Shown here piece after piece: positions 8,479 to 16,400 of a DNA stretch of 32,067 nucleotides; position 1 is the first letter of the stretch; every line of letters begins with the position of its first letter. The notes under the pieces were generated by a model. It was given only the letters and a program-made list of their open reading frames with translations, did no database searches and was not told the DNA's origin. The stretch is from positions 1 to 32,067 of the forward strand of contig JAFUEX010000005.1 in the NCBI GenBank assembly GCA_017470165.1, given 5' to 3'. The stretch comes from Alphaproteobacteria bacterium. Lineage in GTDB: Bacteria; Pseudomonadota; Alphaproteobacteria; RF32; CAG-239. The position numbers and the translations under genes are program-made.

Positions 8479-9828
8479 ATGCTGGAACAACTTTTGGCAA
8501 ATGAATTGGTAATCAAGACGCAAAACCGCCTACGCGAGGCTTTTGACGGGATTATGCGCCAATCGCCCGACTGGGGAGATGTGAAGATAATAGCATTGCT
8601 GCTGATTGTCTCCGCGCTGACTATTTTTGTGCTTTTGATTATTGTTGTGCTGTTACGCAACATTTTTCGCCTGTTCGGTCGCAACCGCCATTCTGCCTCC
8701 ACCGCAACTGTTTCCGATTCGAATTTCAGCGATTTGTTCAGTGATGAGGAACAGCAAGAGCTGGAGCGCGAAATGCAAAAGGAATTGGAGTTGGCACTAG
8801 CTCAGCGTGCCGAACTCGAACAGCGCAAGGAGCAGGAACAACGAAAACAGCAGCAAGATGATGCACAAAAACGCGCCGATGAACAACAAAAAGAGCAGGC
8901 CGCCAAGGAAAAAGAAGAAAATTCTTCCCGCCGCCGCAAAAAGGTTGACATCGGACTGGATTGGAAAAATCAAAAAGAATATTTTGACCGGCCGGCTGCC
9001 GATTCCGGATTGGACGCCTCGATGTTGTCATATCAACAACGCGCTTCCAGCCTTAATCAGCTCATCGGCTTGCTGATTGATATGATAGGCCGCGGGGTGG
9101 ATGATTTGAAATTGGCGCAGACCCTTAATTACAAAACCAAAAGTATGGCCTCGGAAAACGATATTCTTAAGCTGATTGATGCAGTAAAATATTTTATCCG
9201 GCTCTGTCAGGACGAAGTTTTTGCCAAATTGGATAATTATGCCGAGCTGCCAAGTGAAGCTCAAGCCTTGTATCATTTGGCCAATAATGACGTATCCCTC
9301 TCCTTGGTGCTGATGGAAAACTTAATTGACAAGATGGTTGATAAAACATCATCTATGTCCGAAGACAAGCGTCAGCAAATGTTCAGCCGCATCAGCGATT
9401 ATTCTTGCTGTTTCGGTACCTTGGCCGAGATTAATGATGTTATGTTGGCTACCTCGGTTTATGAGATGGCGGTAGAGCTAAACTCGTCAAATTCATTGGC
9501 GTGGAGCAGGTTGGGCGATGTTTATCGTATGGCGGCCAATGATTCGAAGGCCATTTGGGCCTATGAAAATGCTTATTCTTTCGCCGATGCCGAGCTTAAT
9601 CCTGCCGATATGGCCAATGCTGCCGACAATATGTCGGATTATCTTTATGCCAAGGGCAACTCACTGCAAGCTGCCAAGATGCACAATATTGCCAAGCAAT
9701 ACTACGATTCGCTGGGTATTAACAATCGGTTCAGCAAAAGTGAAATTGACGCTATCAGTATCATCGAAAGCAACCACCGGCAGAACTTGCCCGAGGTCAT
9801 CAAAAAGCTGCTGGAACATACCAAGTAG
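8479..9828 (+). CDS. Membrane protein with long coiled coil and TPR-like domain, function unknown
   Basis: 449 residues in three parts. A single strong membrane helix lies at about 38-60 (ALLLIVSALTIFVLLIIVVLL). A very charged Glu/Gln/Lys/Arg coiled coil (about 90-150) is built of repeats like AEQRKEQEQRKQQ. A helical C-terminal half ends in TPR-like pairs (AWSRLGDVYRMAANDSKAIWAYENAYSFA). AAGGA lies six bases before ATG 8479. The architecture recalls envelope scaffolds, but I recognise no family. It is convergent with smpB, leaving only 7 bases between the stops. It starts divergently from the EEP-like gene. Confidence 0.75.
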   Translation: MLEQLLANELVIKTQNRLREAFDGIMRQSPDWGDVKIIALLLIVSALTIFVLLIIVVLLRNIFRLFGRNRHSASTATVSDSNFSDLFSDEEQQELEREMQKELELALAQRAELEQRKEQEQRKQQQDDAQKRADEQQKEQAAKEKEENSSRRRKKVDIGLDWKNQKEYFDRPAADSGLDASMLSYQQRASSLNQLIGLLIDMIGRGVDDLKLAQTLNYKTKSMASENDILKLIDAVKYFIRLCQDEVFAKLDNYAELPSEAQALYHLANNDVSLSLVLMENLIDKMVDKTSSMSEDKRQQMFSRISDYSCCFGTLAEINDVMLATSVYEMAVELNSSNSLAWSRLGDVYRMAANDSKAIWAYENAYSFADAELNPADMANAADNMSDYLYAKGNSLQAAKMHNIAKQYYDSLGINNRFSKSEIDAISIIESNHRQNLPEVIKKLLEHTK

Positions 9829-9835
9829 AAAACTC

Positions 9836-10312
9836 TTAATAGTCTTTAAGGCGAATTTTGCGGTCAATATCGCGGTTTTTGATGGTTTCGCGTTTGTCAA
9901 AGTTTTTCTTGCCCTTGCCCAAGCCGATTTCCAGCTTGGCGCGGCCGTGGTCGTCAAAAAACAGCCGCAAAGCCACTAAAGTAGCTCCCTTGCGAGCTAA
10001 GGCATTGGTTATCTCAATAATCTCGCGATGCCGCAGCAACAGTTTGCGCGGACGTTTTTCTTCATGCGAGGCATAGCCTTTGTTGGAGTATTCGGCAATG
10101 AACATATTGAGCATAAATATTTCGCCGTCACGTTCCACCCCATAGGCCTCATTAATATTGGCGTGTCCCAAACGCAGTGATTTCACCTCGGTTCCGAGCA
10201 GTTGCAAGCCGGCGGTCATTTTTTGCTCAATCGCATAGTCAAAATTGGCGCGACGGTTGTTGGTTACCAATCCGGTGGAAATAAAGTTTGGTTTTTTCTT
10301 ATCTTTGCTCAT
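9836..10312 (-). CDS. smpB: SsrA-binding protein SmpB
   Basis: SmpB binds tmRNA and brings it to stalled ribosomes for trans-translation. I start at ATG 10312, giving 158 residues, the family norm; an in-frame extension to 10399 would only read back into tilS. Visible signatures are NRRANFDYAIEQ, the conserved core LGTEVKSLRLGHANI, and the basic tail GKGKKNFDKRETIKNRD that enters the ribosomal decoding path. It overlaps the end of tilS by 14 bases, so translation is probably coupled. The tmRNA gene (ssrA) is not in this window. In many alphaproteobacteria ftsH follows tilS; here smpB takes that place. Confidence 0.96.
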   Translation of the reverse strand: MSKDKKKPNFISTGLVTNNRRANFDYAIEQKMTAGLQLLGTEVKSLRLGHANINEAYGVERDGEIFMLNMFIAEYSNKGYASHEEKRPRKLLLRHREIIEITNALARKGATLVALRLFFDDHGRAKLEIGLGKGKKNFDKRETIKNRDIDRKIRLKDY

Positions 10313-11360
10313 TTTTTTCTCGATATATTTTAATGGCACGCCGCACCTTGTAGGGCAGTCCGCAACACTTAAGGTCATCTTGACCACAAGAGAACTCACG
10401 CCATTGGCGCAAACTCATAACCTCTGTATCATTAATTTGCGGAATAATCCATAGTTTTTTGGACGCCACCAGCAATTCGCAACCGCCGGCCGTGCAGCCC
10501 TTAAAATTCGTGCCGGCTTGCAAAATTCGGTTTGTGACGGCTGCTTCGGGAGAATAATGTTTGTCGCCGATTTTTCTTATCAATTCGTCAAGCACCAACC
10601 TTGCGATTTCCCGAGGGCTTTTAATCAACCGAGCAAATGTCACTGCAGCCGTGCAACCACCGAAATAACGCACATATTGTGCTATAAAATCATCGCGTTG
10701 TGTCTCCAAAAATTCGCGGGTTTGTCGCAAAGTTTCGGCTGTAGCGGCCAGCCTTTTTTCATCAATGCCGATTTGTTGCAACTCCGGCAAAAATTTGCGA
10801 ATTTTTACCCGCATATAATTTTCCTCATCATTCATCGGGTCTTCAATCCAGCGGATGTTTTTTTGTTGCAAAAATTGCCGCAGTTCATCGGGGTGATCCC
10901 CCAGTTGGGGACGGATAATCATTATTCCGTCGCGCCTAATGCAAGGTTGAATGCCGCTCAAGCCGATTACCCCCGAGCCGCGCAATAACCGCAGCAAAAA
11001 AGTCTCCGCCTGATCGCGCAAGTGATGTCCGGTGGCCAAATATTTGATATCGTGGCAATGGCAAAAATCCAGCATCAAGCCATAACGTGCCTCGCGTGCG
11101 GCAGCCTCCAGCCCGCTGGTTGGCTTTTCGCCCGACCACTCCAATATATGGTGTTCAATCTTGTAATGCTGCATAATTTGCGCCACATAATCTGCCTCAC
11201 TGCGCGATTCTGGGCGCAACTTGTGGTCAACACTCAAAGCAATTACATTCACGCCGGCCTCGGCCATCCGCAAGGCCAAAGCCAGTGAATCCGCCCCTCC
11301 CGATACTCCGACGGCAACCCTTTTTCCGTAAAGATGATATTTTTCGAGAAACTCTCTCAT
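10299..11360 (-). CDS. tilS: tRNA(Ile)-lysidine synthase TilS
   Basis: Converts C34 of the tRNA-Ile with anticodon CAU to lysidine using ATP and lysine, so that it reads AUA and accepts isoleucine. The 353-residue protein carries the PP-loop ATP-binding motif SGGADS (20-25) and the family segments LSVDHKLRPES and ATGHHLRDQAETFLLRLLRGSG. The C-terminal part (VRRAIKIYREKNEQR) is shorter than in E. coli TilS, as is common in this class. It starts 3 bases after the cpoB stop and overlaps smpB by 14 bases, so cpoB-tilS-smpB are likely one transcript. Confidence 0.95.
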   Translation of the reverse strand: MREFLEKYHLYGKRVAVGVSGGADSLALALRMAEAGVNVIALSVDHKLRPESRSEADYVAQIMQHYKIEHHILEWSGEKPTSGLEAAAREARYGLMLDFCHCHDIKYLATGHHLRDQAETFLLRLLRGSGVIGLSGIQPCIRRDGIMIIRPQLGDHPDELRQFLQQKNIRWIEDPMNDEENYMRVKIRKFLPELQQIGIDEKRLAATAETLRQTREFLETQRDDFIAQYVRYFGGCTAAVTFARLIKSPREIARLVLDELIRKIGDKHYSPEAAVTNRILQAGTNFKGCTAGGCELLVASKKLWIIPQINDTEVMSLRQWREFSCGQDDLKCCGLPYKVRRAIKIYREKNEQR

Positions 11361-11363
11361 CTT

Positions 11364-12224
11364 TTAGTTTTTGCAACCCAATTCACCCGCCAACTTGACG
11401 GCTTTTTCTTTCAGCACATCCGAAGCCTTGGGAAATTCTTTGGCTAAATTATTGTAAGCGGTGCAGGCTTCCTCTTTTTTGCCGAGCATTTGCATCGACA
11501 TCCCCAATTTCAAGATATTATCCGCGCCTTTATGGCCGTTTTTGTATTTTTCATAGCCTTGCGCAAAAGCCACCGCCGCTTTGGCATAGTCTTTTTTGCC
11601 ATAATAAGCCTCACCCAACCAGTACTGCGCATTGTCAGCCAGCGAATGCTCGGGATATTTGGTCAACAAGGTAGTAAAGCGCGCTGAGGCCAAATCAAAA
11701 TTGCCGGCCTTGACCGCGTCCAATCCTTCCTGATAGATTTGCTCCGGAGCTTTGGTATTAACTTCCGGCAAATCATTGCCTTTGCTGACTGCTCCGCCCA
11801 ATACGGATGCCGGCGCATTTTGTGCTACCGGCGCGGCAAACTTTTTCTTTTCACCGGAAGGTGTCATATCCGTATCACTGGAAGCGGTGGTCATCCCTTT
11901 GCCCTCCAGCATATTCAAGCGCAAATCCATATCTTTGTTAATCATTGTCAATTTATCTTCCAACGCCTGAAGATTGTGCTCCAGCATATCCAAACGCCCG
12001 TTCAGTTGGCGTACGTTTTCATCCATTTGGCTGATTTGCAACACCGCATCGCCGCCGCCCGAATTGCCGCTGCGCGCAATTTGCCGCTGCAATACCTGCA
12101 AATCCTCGCGCATATTTTCAATTTGTCGTTGCAAATCACTGCTGCTTGCGGCATAGGTCGTAGCAGAGGTCAAGCACGCTCCGATTGTGGCCGCCGACAG
12201 CACCATCTTCCAATTTTTCATCAC
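11364..12224 (-). CDS. cpoB: Tol-Pal system protein CpoB (YbgF)
   Basis: Periplasmic protein that links peptidoglycan synthesis to outer-membrane constriction through Tol-Pal. The 286 residues begin with a Sec signal peptide ending near TTYAASSS. A trimerising coiled coil (about 28-110, DLQRQIENMREDLQVLQRQ) and a linker rich in Ala, Pro and Ser follow. The C-terminal domain has three TPR repeats, including QIYQEGLDAVKAGNFDLA and AQYWLGEAYYGKKDYAKA. This is the standard CpoB architecture. pal is the next gene upstream on the same strand, but a hairpin terminator lies in the 128-bp gap, so cpoB-tilS-smpB may be expressed at a lower level or from a separate promoter. Confidence 0.94.
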   Translation of the reverse strand: MMKNWKMVLSAATIGACLTSATTYAASSSDLQRQIENMREDLQVLQRQIARSGNSGGGDAVLQISQMDENVRQLNGRLDMLEHNLQALEDKLTMINKDMDLRLNMLEGKGMTTASSDTDMTPSGEKKKFAAPVAQNAPASVLGGAVSKGNDLPEVNTKAPEQIYQEGLDAVKAGNFDLASARFTTLLTKYPEHSLADNAQYWLGEAYYGKKDYAKAAVAFAQGYEKYKNGHKGADNILKLGMSMQMLGKKEEACTAYNNLAKEFPKASDVLKEKAVKLAGELGCKN

Positions 12225-12292
12225 ACCCTCATTAGTTGGTTAAATTTTTTCTTACTCTCAATCTAAAACAAAATATTACAAATCTCAAGATT

Positions 12293-12329
12293 AAAAAAAT
12301 ATGCTCTGAACTACTGCGTCCAGAGCATA
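12293..12329 (-). terminator. Hairpin terminator between pal and cpoB
   Basis: On the minus strand the stem TATGCTCTG (12321-12329) with CAGAGCATA (12300-12308) is followed by seven T residues (12299-12293). It lies directly after pal and before cpoB, so it should end or reduce transcription from pal. A second hairpin, AATATCT/AGATATT with a 5-nt loop (12336-12354), overlaps the pal stop codon and may protect the mRNA end. Confidence 0.8.
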
Positions 12330-12352
12330 AATTTCAATATCTCTTAAAGATA

Positions 12353-12811
12353 TTAGTTAGCAGCTACGACTGTAACGGCACGACGGTTTTGAGCCCAAGC
12401 AGTCTCGTTGTTGCCCAAAACAGCCGGTCTCTCTTTACCATAAGAAATGGTCGAAATTCTCTCGGCTGCAACACCTTTAGAAACCAAGTATTGTTTTACA
12501 GCATTGGCACGTCTCTCGCCCAAAGCAAAGTTGTATTCTCTGGTACCTCTTTCATCGCAGTAGCCTTGAACAACAACGTTTACATCTTCGTGGCTGTTCA
12601 ACCATTTAGCCTGAGAGTTCAAAACCTCAGCGGCATCAGCCGAAATGGCCGAACTATCAAAAGCGAAGAACACGCGATCTTCAGCATTGGCCATAAAATC
12701 ACGAGCCAATCTGGATTCGCACTCGCTACCACCAAACAAAGCGCTCTCGCTCAAAGTCGAGCAAGCAGACAAAGCTATAACAGCGCAAAACAAACTTAAA
12801 AGTTTTTTCAT
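12353..12811 (-). CDS. pal: Peptidoglycan-associated lipoprotein Pal
   Basis: Outer-membrane lipoprotein of the Tol-Pal complex that grips peptidoglycan and helps the outer membrane invaginate at division. The start at ATG 12811 is chosen because GGAG precedes it at a normal distance; an ATG five codons upstream overlaps that site. The protein (152 residues) has a lipoprotein signal ending in the lipobox LSAC, then an OmpA-like domain with GYCDERGTREYNFALGERRA and the ending NRRAVTVV. A long AT-rich upstream gap (12812-13065) suggests a dedicated promoter. The usual upstream tolQRAB genes are not adjacent; trmL is. Confidence 0.96.
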   Translation of the reverse strand: MKKLLSLFCAVIALSACSTLSESALFGGSECESRLARDFMANAEDRVFFAFDSSAISADAAEVLNSQAKWLNSHEDVNVVVQGYCDERGTREYNFALGERRANAVKQYLVSKGVAAERISTISYGKERPAVLGNNETAWAQNRRAVTVVAAN

Positions 12812-13065
12812 TTCAATTTTCTCCATATGGGTTTTATATTGTTTTCTAGTTGCATAACAACTAATACAGGTCTAACTTAAGCAATAAAAACTTAATTTTC
12901 AACAACAAAATGTACAAATAAGCTAAAATTTTTTTGTTCAAATATTCCGTTTTGGCTTAACTGGTTGAAATTTAAGTCTTTATTTTGTAAATAATCTCCG
13001 AATTTCGTTTTTCTACCCTCAACTTTGGTTAAAAAACACTTAATTTTATCACGTTACAATTACGG
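12812..13065. other. AT-rich non-coding gap between trmL and pal
   Basis: About 250 bases with no gene. It must contain the pal promoter (reading left), because pal is the first gene of its unit. I see many A/T runs but no -35/-10 pair good enough to name, and no clear terminator for trmL, which reads the same way. Confidence 0.5.
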
Positions 13066-13530
13066 TTATTTTTGCCGGCGGGTTTGCCGCAGCGCCTCTC
13101 CCGCCGCCATCGCTGCTGCAATGGCCATATTAATGGAGCGCGCCTGCGGGTTCATCGGTATGGTAAGCCTTGCATCGGCCTTGTTATGAACGGCATCCGG
13201 CACACCTGCCGATTCACGCCCCATCAATATAATGTCGTTTTCGTGAAATTCAAACTCGGTATAAGGTGTATTGGCATGGGTGGTCATCAGCACAATGCGC
13301 CCGTATTCCGCCGGATGCTGTTGCCGATAGTCCAAAAAATCCGTCCACGAGCTGTGGCGGCGGCAAGCAGCCAAATCCAAATAGTCCATACCGGCGCGCC
13401 GCATAGCCTTATCATTAAAAATAAAACCGCAGGGTTCGATAATATCTACCGGCAAATCAAGACAAGCTCCCAGTCGCAGCAGAGTGCCGGTGTTTTGCGG
13501 AATATCCGGTTGAAATAGGGCCAGTCGCAT
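13066..13530 (-). CDS. trmL: tRNA (cytidine/uridine-34-2'-O-)-methyltransferase TrmL
   Basis: SPOUT-class methyltransferase that uses S-adenosylmethionine to methylate the ribose of wobble base 34 in leucine tRNAs. The 154-residue size is that of TrmL and of no larger SpoU enzyme. The three family motifs are visible: PDIPQNTGTLLRLGA near the start, ILMGRESAGVP, and IPMNPQARSINMAIAAAMAAGEALRQ-type knot residues at the end. GAGGA precedes the ATG. It is divergent from ackA and stands alone. Confidence 0.94.
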   Translation of the reverse strand: MRLALFQPDIPQNTGTLLRLGACLDLPVDIIEPCGFIFNDKAMRRAGMDYLDLAACRRHSSWTDFLDYRQQHPAEYGRIVLMTTHANTPYTEFEFHENDIILMGRESAGVPDAVHNKADARLTIPMNPQARSINMAIAAAMAAGEALRQTRRQK

Positions 13531-13640
13531 TATATCCTCTTCTTTCGTGCATAATTTTTTACCTGAACTGTTACTCAGGTTGTAACATCATCCGCTGAAA
13601 TAGCAATATTTTTTTATCTTGGCTTAACCGGTCTTTTTGG

Positions 13641-13668
13641 TTGCATCAAGCATCTTTTTTGGTATCAT
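13641..13668 (+). promoter_or_regulatory. Promoter of ackA
   Basis: TTGCAT (13641-13646), a 16-bp spacer and TATCAT (13663-13668), 33 bases before the ackA start. A perfect 12-base palindrome, TTGCAATTGCAA (13673-13684), lies where transcription should begin and could be an operator. A GGGGAGA ribosome-binding site follows. Confidence 0.6.
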
Positions 13669-13701
13669 TGCCTTGCAATTGCAATTTAGGGGAGACAACT
13701 T

Positions 13702-14901
13702 ATGTCCAAAATTTTAGTGCTTAATTCCGGTTCATCTTCGTTGAAATACCGCTTGTTTGACTATAGTGACACAGCATCGCGACTGTTGGCCAAGGGGCTG
13801 GCCGAGCGCATCGGTTTGGATGGTGCCAATGTAAGCTATCAGGCCTCCGGTCAAGACAAGCAGCAGGTTTTTATTGCTTTGCCGGATCACGAGGCCGCAC
13901 TGGGGCAGATTTTTCGCTTTTTGTTGGACAATGGTTTATCTTCCTTAAACGAGCTGGCCGCGGTGGGACATCGTTTAGGCCACGGCGGTGAGTATTTTCG
14001 CGATTCGGTGGTTATTACCGATGACAATTTGCCGCAAATATCTTCGGCGCAGGAGTTGCTGCCCTTGCATGGTAAGGCCTTTATGCTGGGTATTGCTGCG
14101 GTAAAGAAATTGTTGCCCGCCTTGCCGCAAGTGGCGGTGTTTGATACTTCTTTCCACCAAACTATGCCTCAAGAGGCTTATCTTTATGCTTTGCCGTTTG
14201 AGCAATACAGCAAGTATCATATTCGCCGCTATGGTTTTCACGGAACTTCCCATCGATTCGTTTCGGCTGAATTGACCAAATTGCAACCCTCAGCGCGCAA
14301 GGTAATATCTTGTCACTTGGGCTCGGGCGGCTCAATTACGGCCATTAAAGACGGAAAAAGTGTTGATACTTCGCTGGGTTTTACCGGTACGGCCGGCATC
14401 GTTATGGGAACTCGTTGCGGCGATATCGACGCCTTTATTCCGCTGTATATTATGCAGACCCAAAACAAAACTGCTCACGAGGTGCATATGATGATGAATA
14501 AGGAAAGCGGGTTGTTTGGCCTTTCCGGAGGGCATTCTGACCGGCGCGAAGTGGAGGCGCTTTATCTTAAAGGCGACCCTCAAGCCAAAGCAGCCTATGA
14601 AGTTTACGTTCATAGCATCATCAAATATATCGGGGCTTATGCTGCGGTGATGAATGGGGTTGATGCGGTTATCTTTACCGCCGGCATTGGCGAAAATTCG
14701 TCACTGTTGCGGCAAATTGTTTGTGAGCGGCTGGCCTATTTGGGAATAGAGCTTGATTTGGCAGCAAATACCGCAGTCAACGGACAATCTGCCGAAATTT
14801 CTGTCCCCTCCAGTCGGGTCAAAGTTTGGGTTATCCCTACCGATGAAGAAAAAGTAATTGCCGATGACACTTATCGCTTAGCTGTTAAACCGGCTAATTG
14901 A
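13702..14901 (+). CDS. ackA: Acetate kinase
   Basis: Makes ATP and acetate from acetyl phosphate and ADP, or the reverse. The 399 residues are the full family length. Visible motifs are the N-terminal phosphate loop LVLNSGSSSLKY, GHRLGHGG, the active-site stretch RRYGFHGTSHRFVS, MGTRCGDIDAFIP, and the C-terminal IFTAGIGENS. GGGGAGA lies just before the ATG. No phosphotransacetylase gene is adjacent, so it is not in the common pta-ackA pair here. Its last 8 bases overlap the end of the phosphorylase gene on the opposite strand. It has its own promoter and a palindrome at the likely transcription start. Confidence 0.97.
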   Translation: MSKILVLNSGSSSLKYRLFDYSDTASRLLAKGLAERIGLDGANVSYQASGQDKQQVFIALPDHEAALGQIFRFLLDNGLSSLNELAAVGHRLGHGGEYFRDSVVITDDNLPQISSAQELLPLHGKAFMLGIAAVKKLLPALPQVAVFDTSFHQTMPQEAYLYALPFEQYSKYHIRRYGFHGTSHRFVSAELTKLQPSARKVISCHLGSGGSITAIKDGKSVDTSLGFTGTAGIVMGTRCGDIDAFIPLYIMQTQNKTAHEVHMMMNKESGLFGLSGGHSDRREVEALYLKGDPQAKAAYEVYVHSIIKYIGAYAAVMNGVDAVIFTAGIGENSSLLRQIVCERLAYLGIELDLAANTAVNGQSAEISVPSSRVKVWVIPTDEEKVIADDTYRLAVKPAN

Positions 14902-16375
14902 TGGTGTAGCCGTTGTCCGCCTCAACCATTGAATTGGCCAGCGCGAAATCTCCGGAGTTGGTGGAGTGAATAACATACAGCGGCTCGCCTACATCTACTG
15001 AATCACCCACTTTTTTCAACAAGTCTAAACCGGCTCCCGAATATTGACTGGCTCCGGCCATAATGCCGATGTGATTAATTCTTTGGTTGTCAATGGCACG
15101 CACCACGCCGGATGCTCGCGAAATTATCTCGCGGGTGAGCTGTCCCAATCTGGACGGTTCGGCCTTGCCTTGGGCATAAATAATATGGTTTAGTGCTTCT
15201 AAAGCCCGCCCCGAATTGAGTATTTCCTTGGCCACATGATAGCCTTGCCCTCCGCGCAATTTGGGGTCAAATTCCAAAATTCGTCCGGCCAAAAACAATG
15301 ATTTTTCCAACAAATCTTTCGGCGCATCATCGCGGTTGCGCAAAACTTTCATCACGTCGCGCGCCTCAAGCATCGCGCCAACCCCGTTGCCAATCGGCTC
15401 GCTGCCATCGGTGATTACCGCATCTACCTCCAACCCCAGCATATCGCCGACATATTCTGCCAGTTTGCGCACCTGTACCGCCTCTGCCGTGGACTTTATG
15501 CGCGATGTTTCGCCGACCGGAATATCCAGCACCAAATGGGTTACACCGGCTGCCAATTTTATGGCCAATATCTCCGAAATAATATGCTGTTGTTGCGATA
15601 TGCCGATAAGCCGCTCAATCGACGACATCAGTTTGCAGGCGCCCACCAGCGGCAAACGGTTATAATCGGCAATTACCCCGCGCGATTCGGTGAGTATCCG
15701 GCCGATTTTGTTTTCATCCAAATTTACATTGGCCAACACCGCGAATACATCGGCCACTCCGGCGCACGAGGTTATCGACCGTGCCGCAGTCTTCAAAATC
15801 GGCAATCCATAGGCTGCAACAATGGCCGTAATTATGATATCGGTTTTGTTGCCGGGGACTCCTCCCAAACAATGATGGTCTACCACCATATTTTCATTGT
15901 CCCAATGAAACACTTTTTCGCCGACCAAAGCTCCGGTCAGAGCCAAAGTCTCCGGCGCCGACATAAACGACCCCGAGGCAATCAAAAATGAGGCTATATC
16001 CATATTGGAGTAGCGGTGGTTGGATATGTCGTTGACAATACTTTTATATTCGCCTTCCGATAAGATGTTGCCCATCATTTTGCGGCGGATAAAGGCGACA
16101 GATGCCGGCAAAGGAGCTATATTCAAACTGACATTTGCCCCCTCCGGCAGATTGAGACGGGCAAAAGTCTCGTTGTTTGCCCCCAGCTCATCCGGTGATA
16201 CCAAACTATCATCATCAACTATCTCTAAAAAAGCAAACACCGGTGCCGCACCGCCGTGAACCTCGACCTTGGTAACCGTGCCTACTTCATCCACTTTATA
16301 GGTTTCGCAGTCGCGGTGCAAATAAACAACATTCTCATTAAAAGAACTGATGGCCAAATGTTTGAGCGAAAGCAT
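14894..16375 (-). CDS. AMP phosphorylase / atypical thymidine phosphorylase family
   Basis: Phosphorolyses a nucleoside or nucleotide to the free base and a ribose phosphate. The 493 residues include an N-terminal domain of ~85 residues absent from ordinary DeoA. The core has the family version of the phosphate site, DHHCLGGVPGNKTD (166-179), and ARSITSCAGVAD (198-209), as in the AMP phosphorylase branch rather than the KRSGRGLGHTGG of classical enzymes. Bacterial members are usually labelled putative thymidine phosphorylase; the true substrate (AMP, CMP, UMP or thymidine) is open. AAGGA precedes the ATG. It follows accD by 25 bases, so it probably shares that transcript. No ribose-1,5-bisphosphate isomerase or RuBisCO is in the window. 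Confidence 0.9.
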   Translation of the reverse strand: MLSLKHLAISSFNENVVYLHRDCETYKVDEVGTVTKVEVHGGAAPVFAFLEIVDDDSLVSPDELGANNETFARLNLPEGANVSLNIAPLPASVAFIRRKMMGNILSEGEYKSIVNDISNHRYSNMDIASFLIASGSFMSAPETLALTGALVGEKVFHWDNENMVVDHHCLGGVPGNKTDIIITAIVAAYGLPILKTAARSITSCAGVADVFAVLANVNLDENKIGRILTESRGVIADYNRLPLVGACKLMSSIERLIGISQQQHIISEILAIKLAAGVTHLVLDIPVGETSRIKSTAEAVQVRKLAEYVGDMLGLEVDAVITDGSEPIGNGVGAMLEARDVMKVLRNRDDAPKDLLEKSLFLAGRILEFDPKLRGGQGYHVAKEILNSGRALEALNHIIYAQGKAEPSRLGQLTREIISRASGVVRAIDNQRINHIGIMAGASQYSGAGLDLLKKVGDSVDVGEPLYVIHSTNSGDFALANSMVEADNGYTIN

Positions 16376-16400
16376 ATATTGTCCTTAATATTAAAATCGG

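Noticed and set aside
8396-8500. Longer N-terminus for the EEP-like protein
   Set aside because: It would overlap the start of the divergent gene and its ribosome-binding site, and places a polar stretch before the membrane helices.
13561-13578. Hairpin ACCTGA/TCAGGT between trmL and ackA as a terminator
   Set aside because: It lies upstream of both divergent genes, so there is nothing to terminate; it may be an operator but the stem is only six bases.
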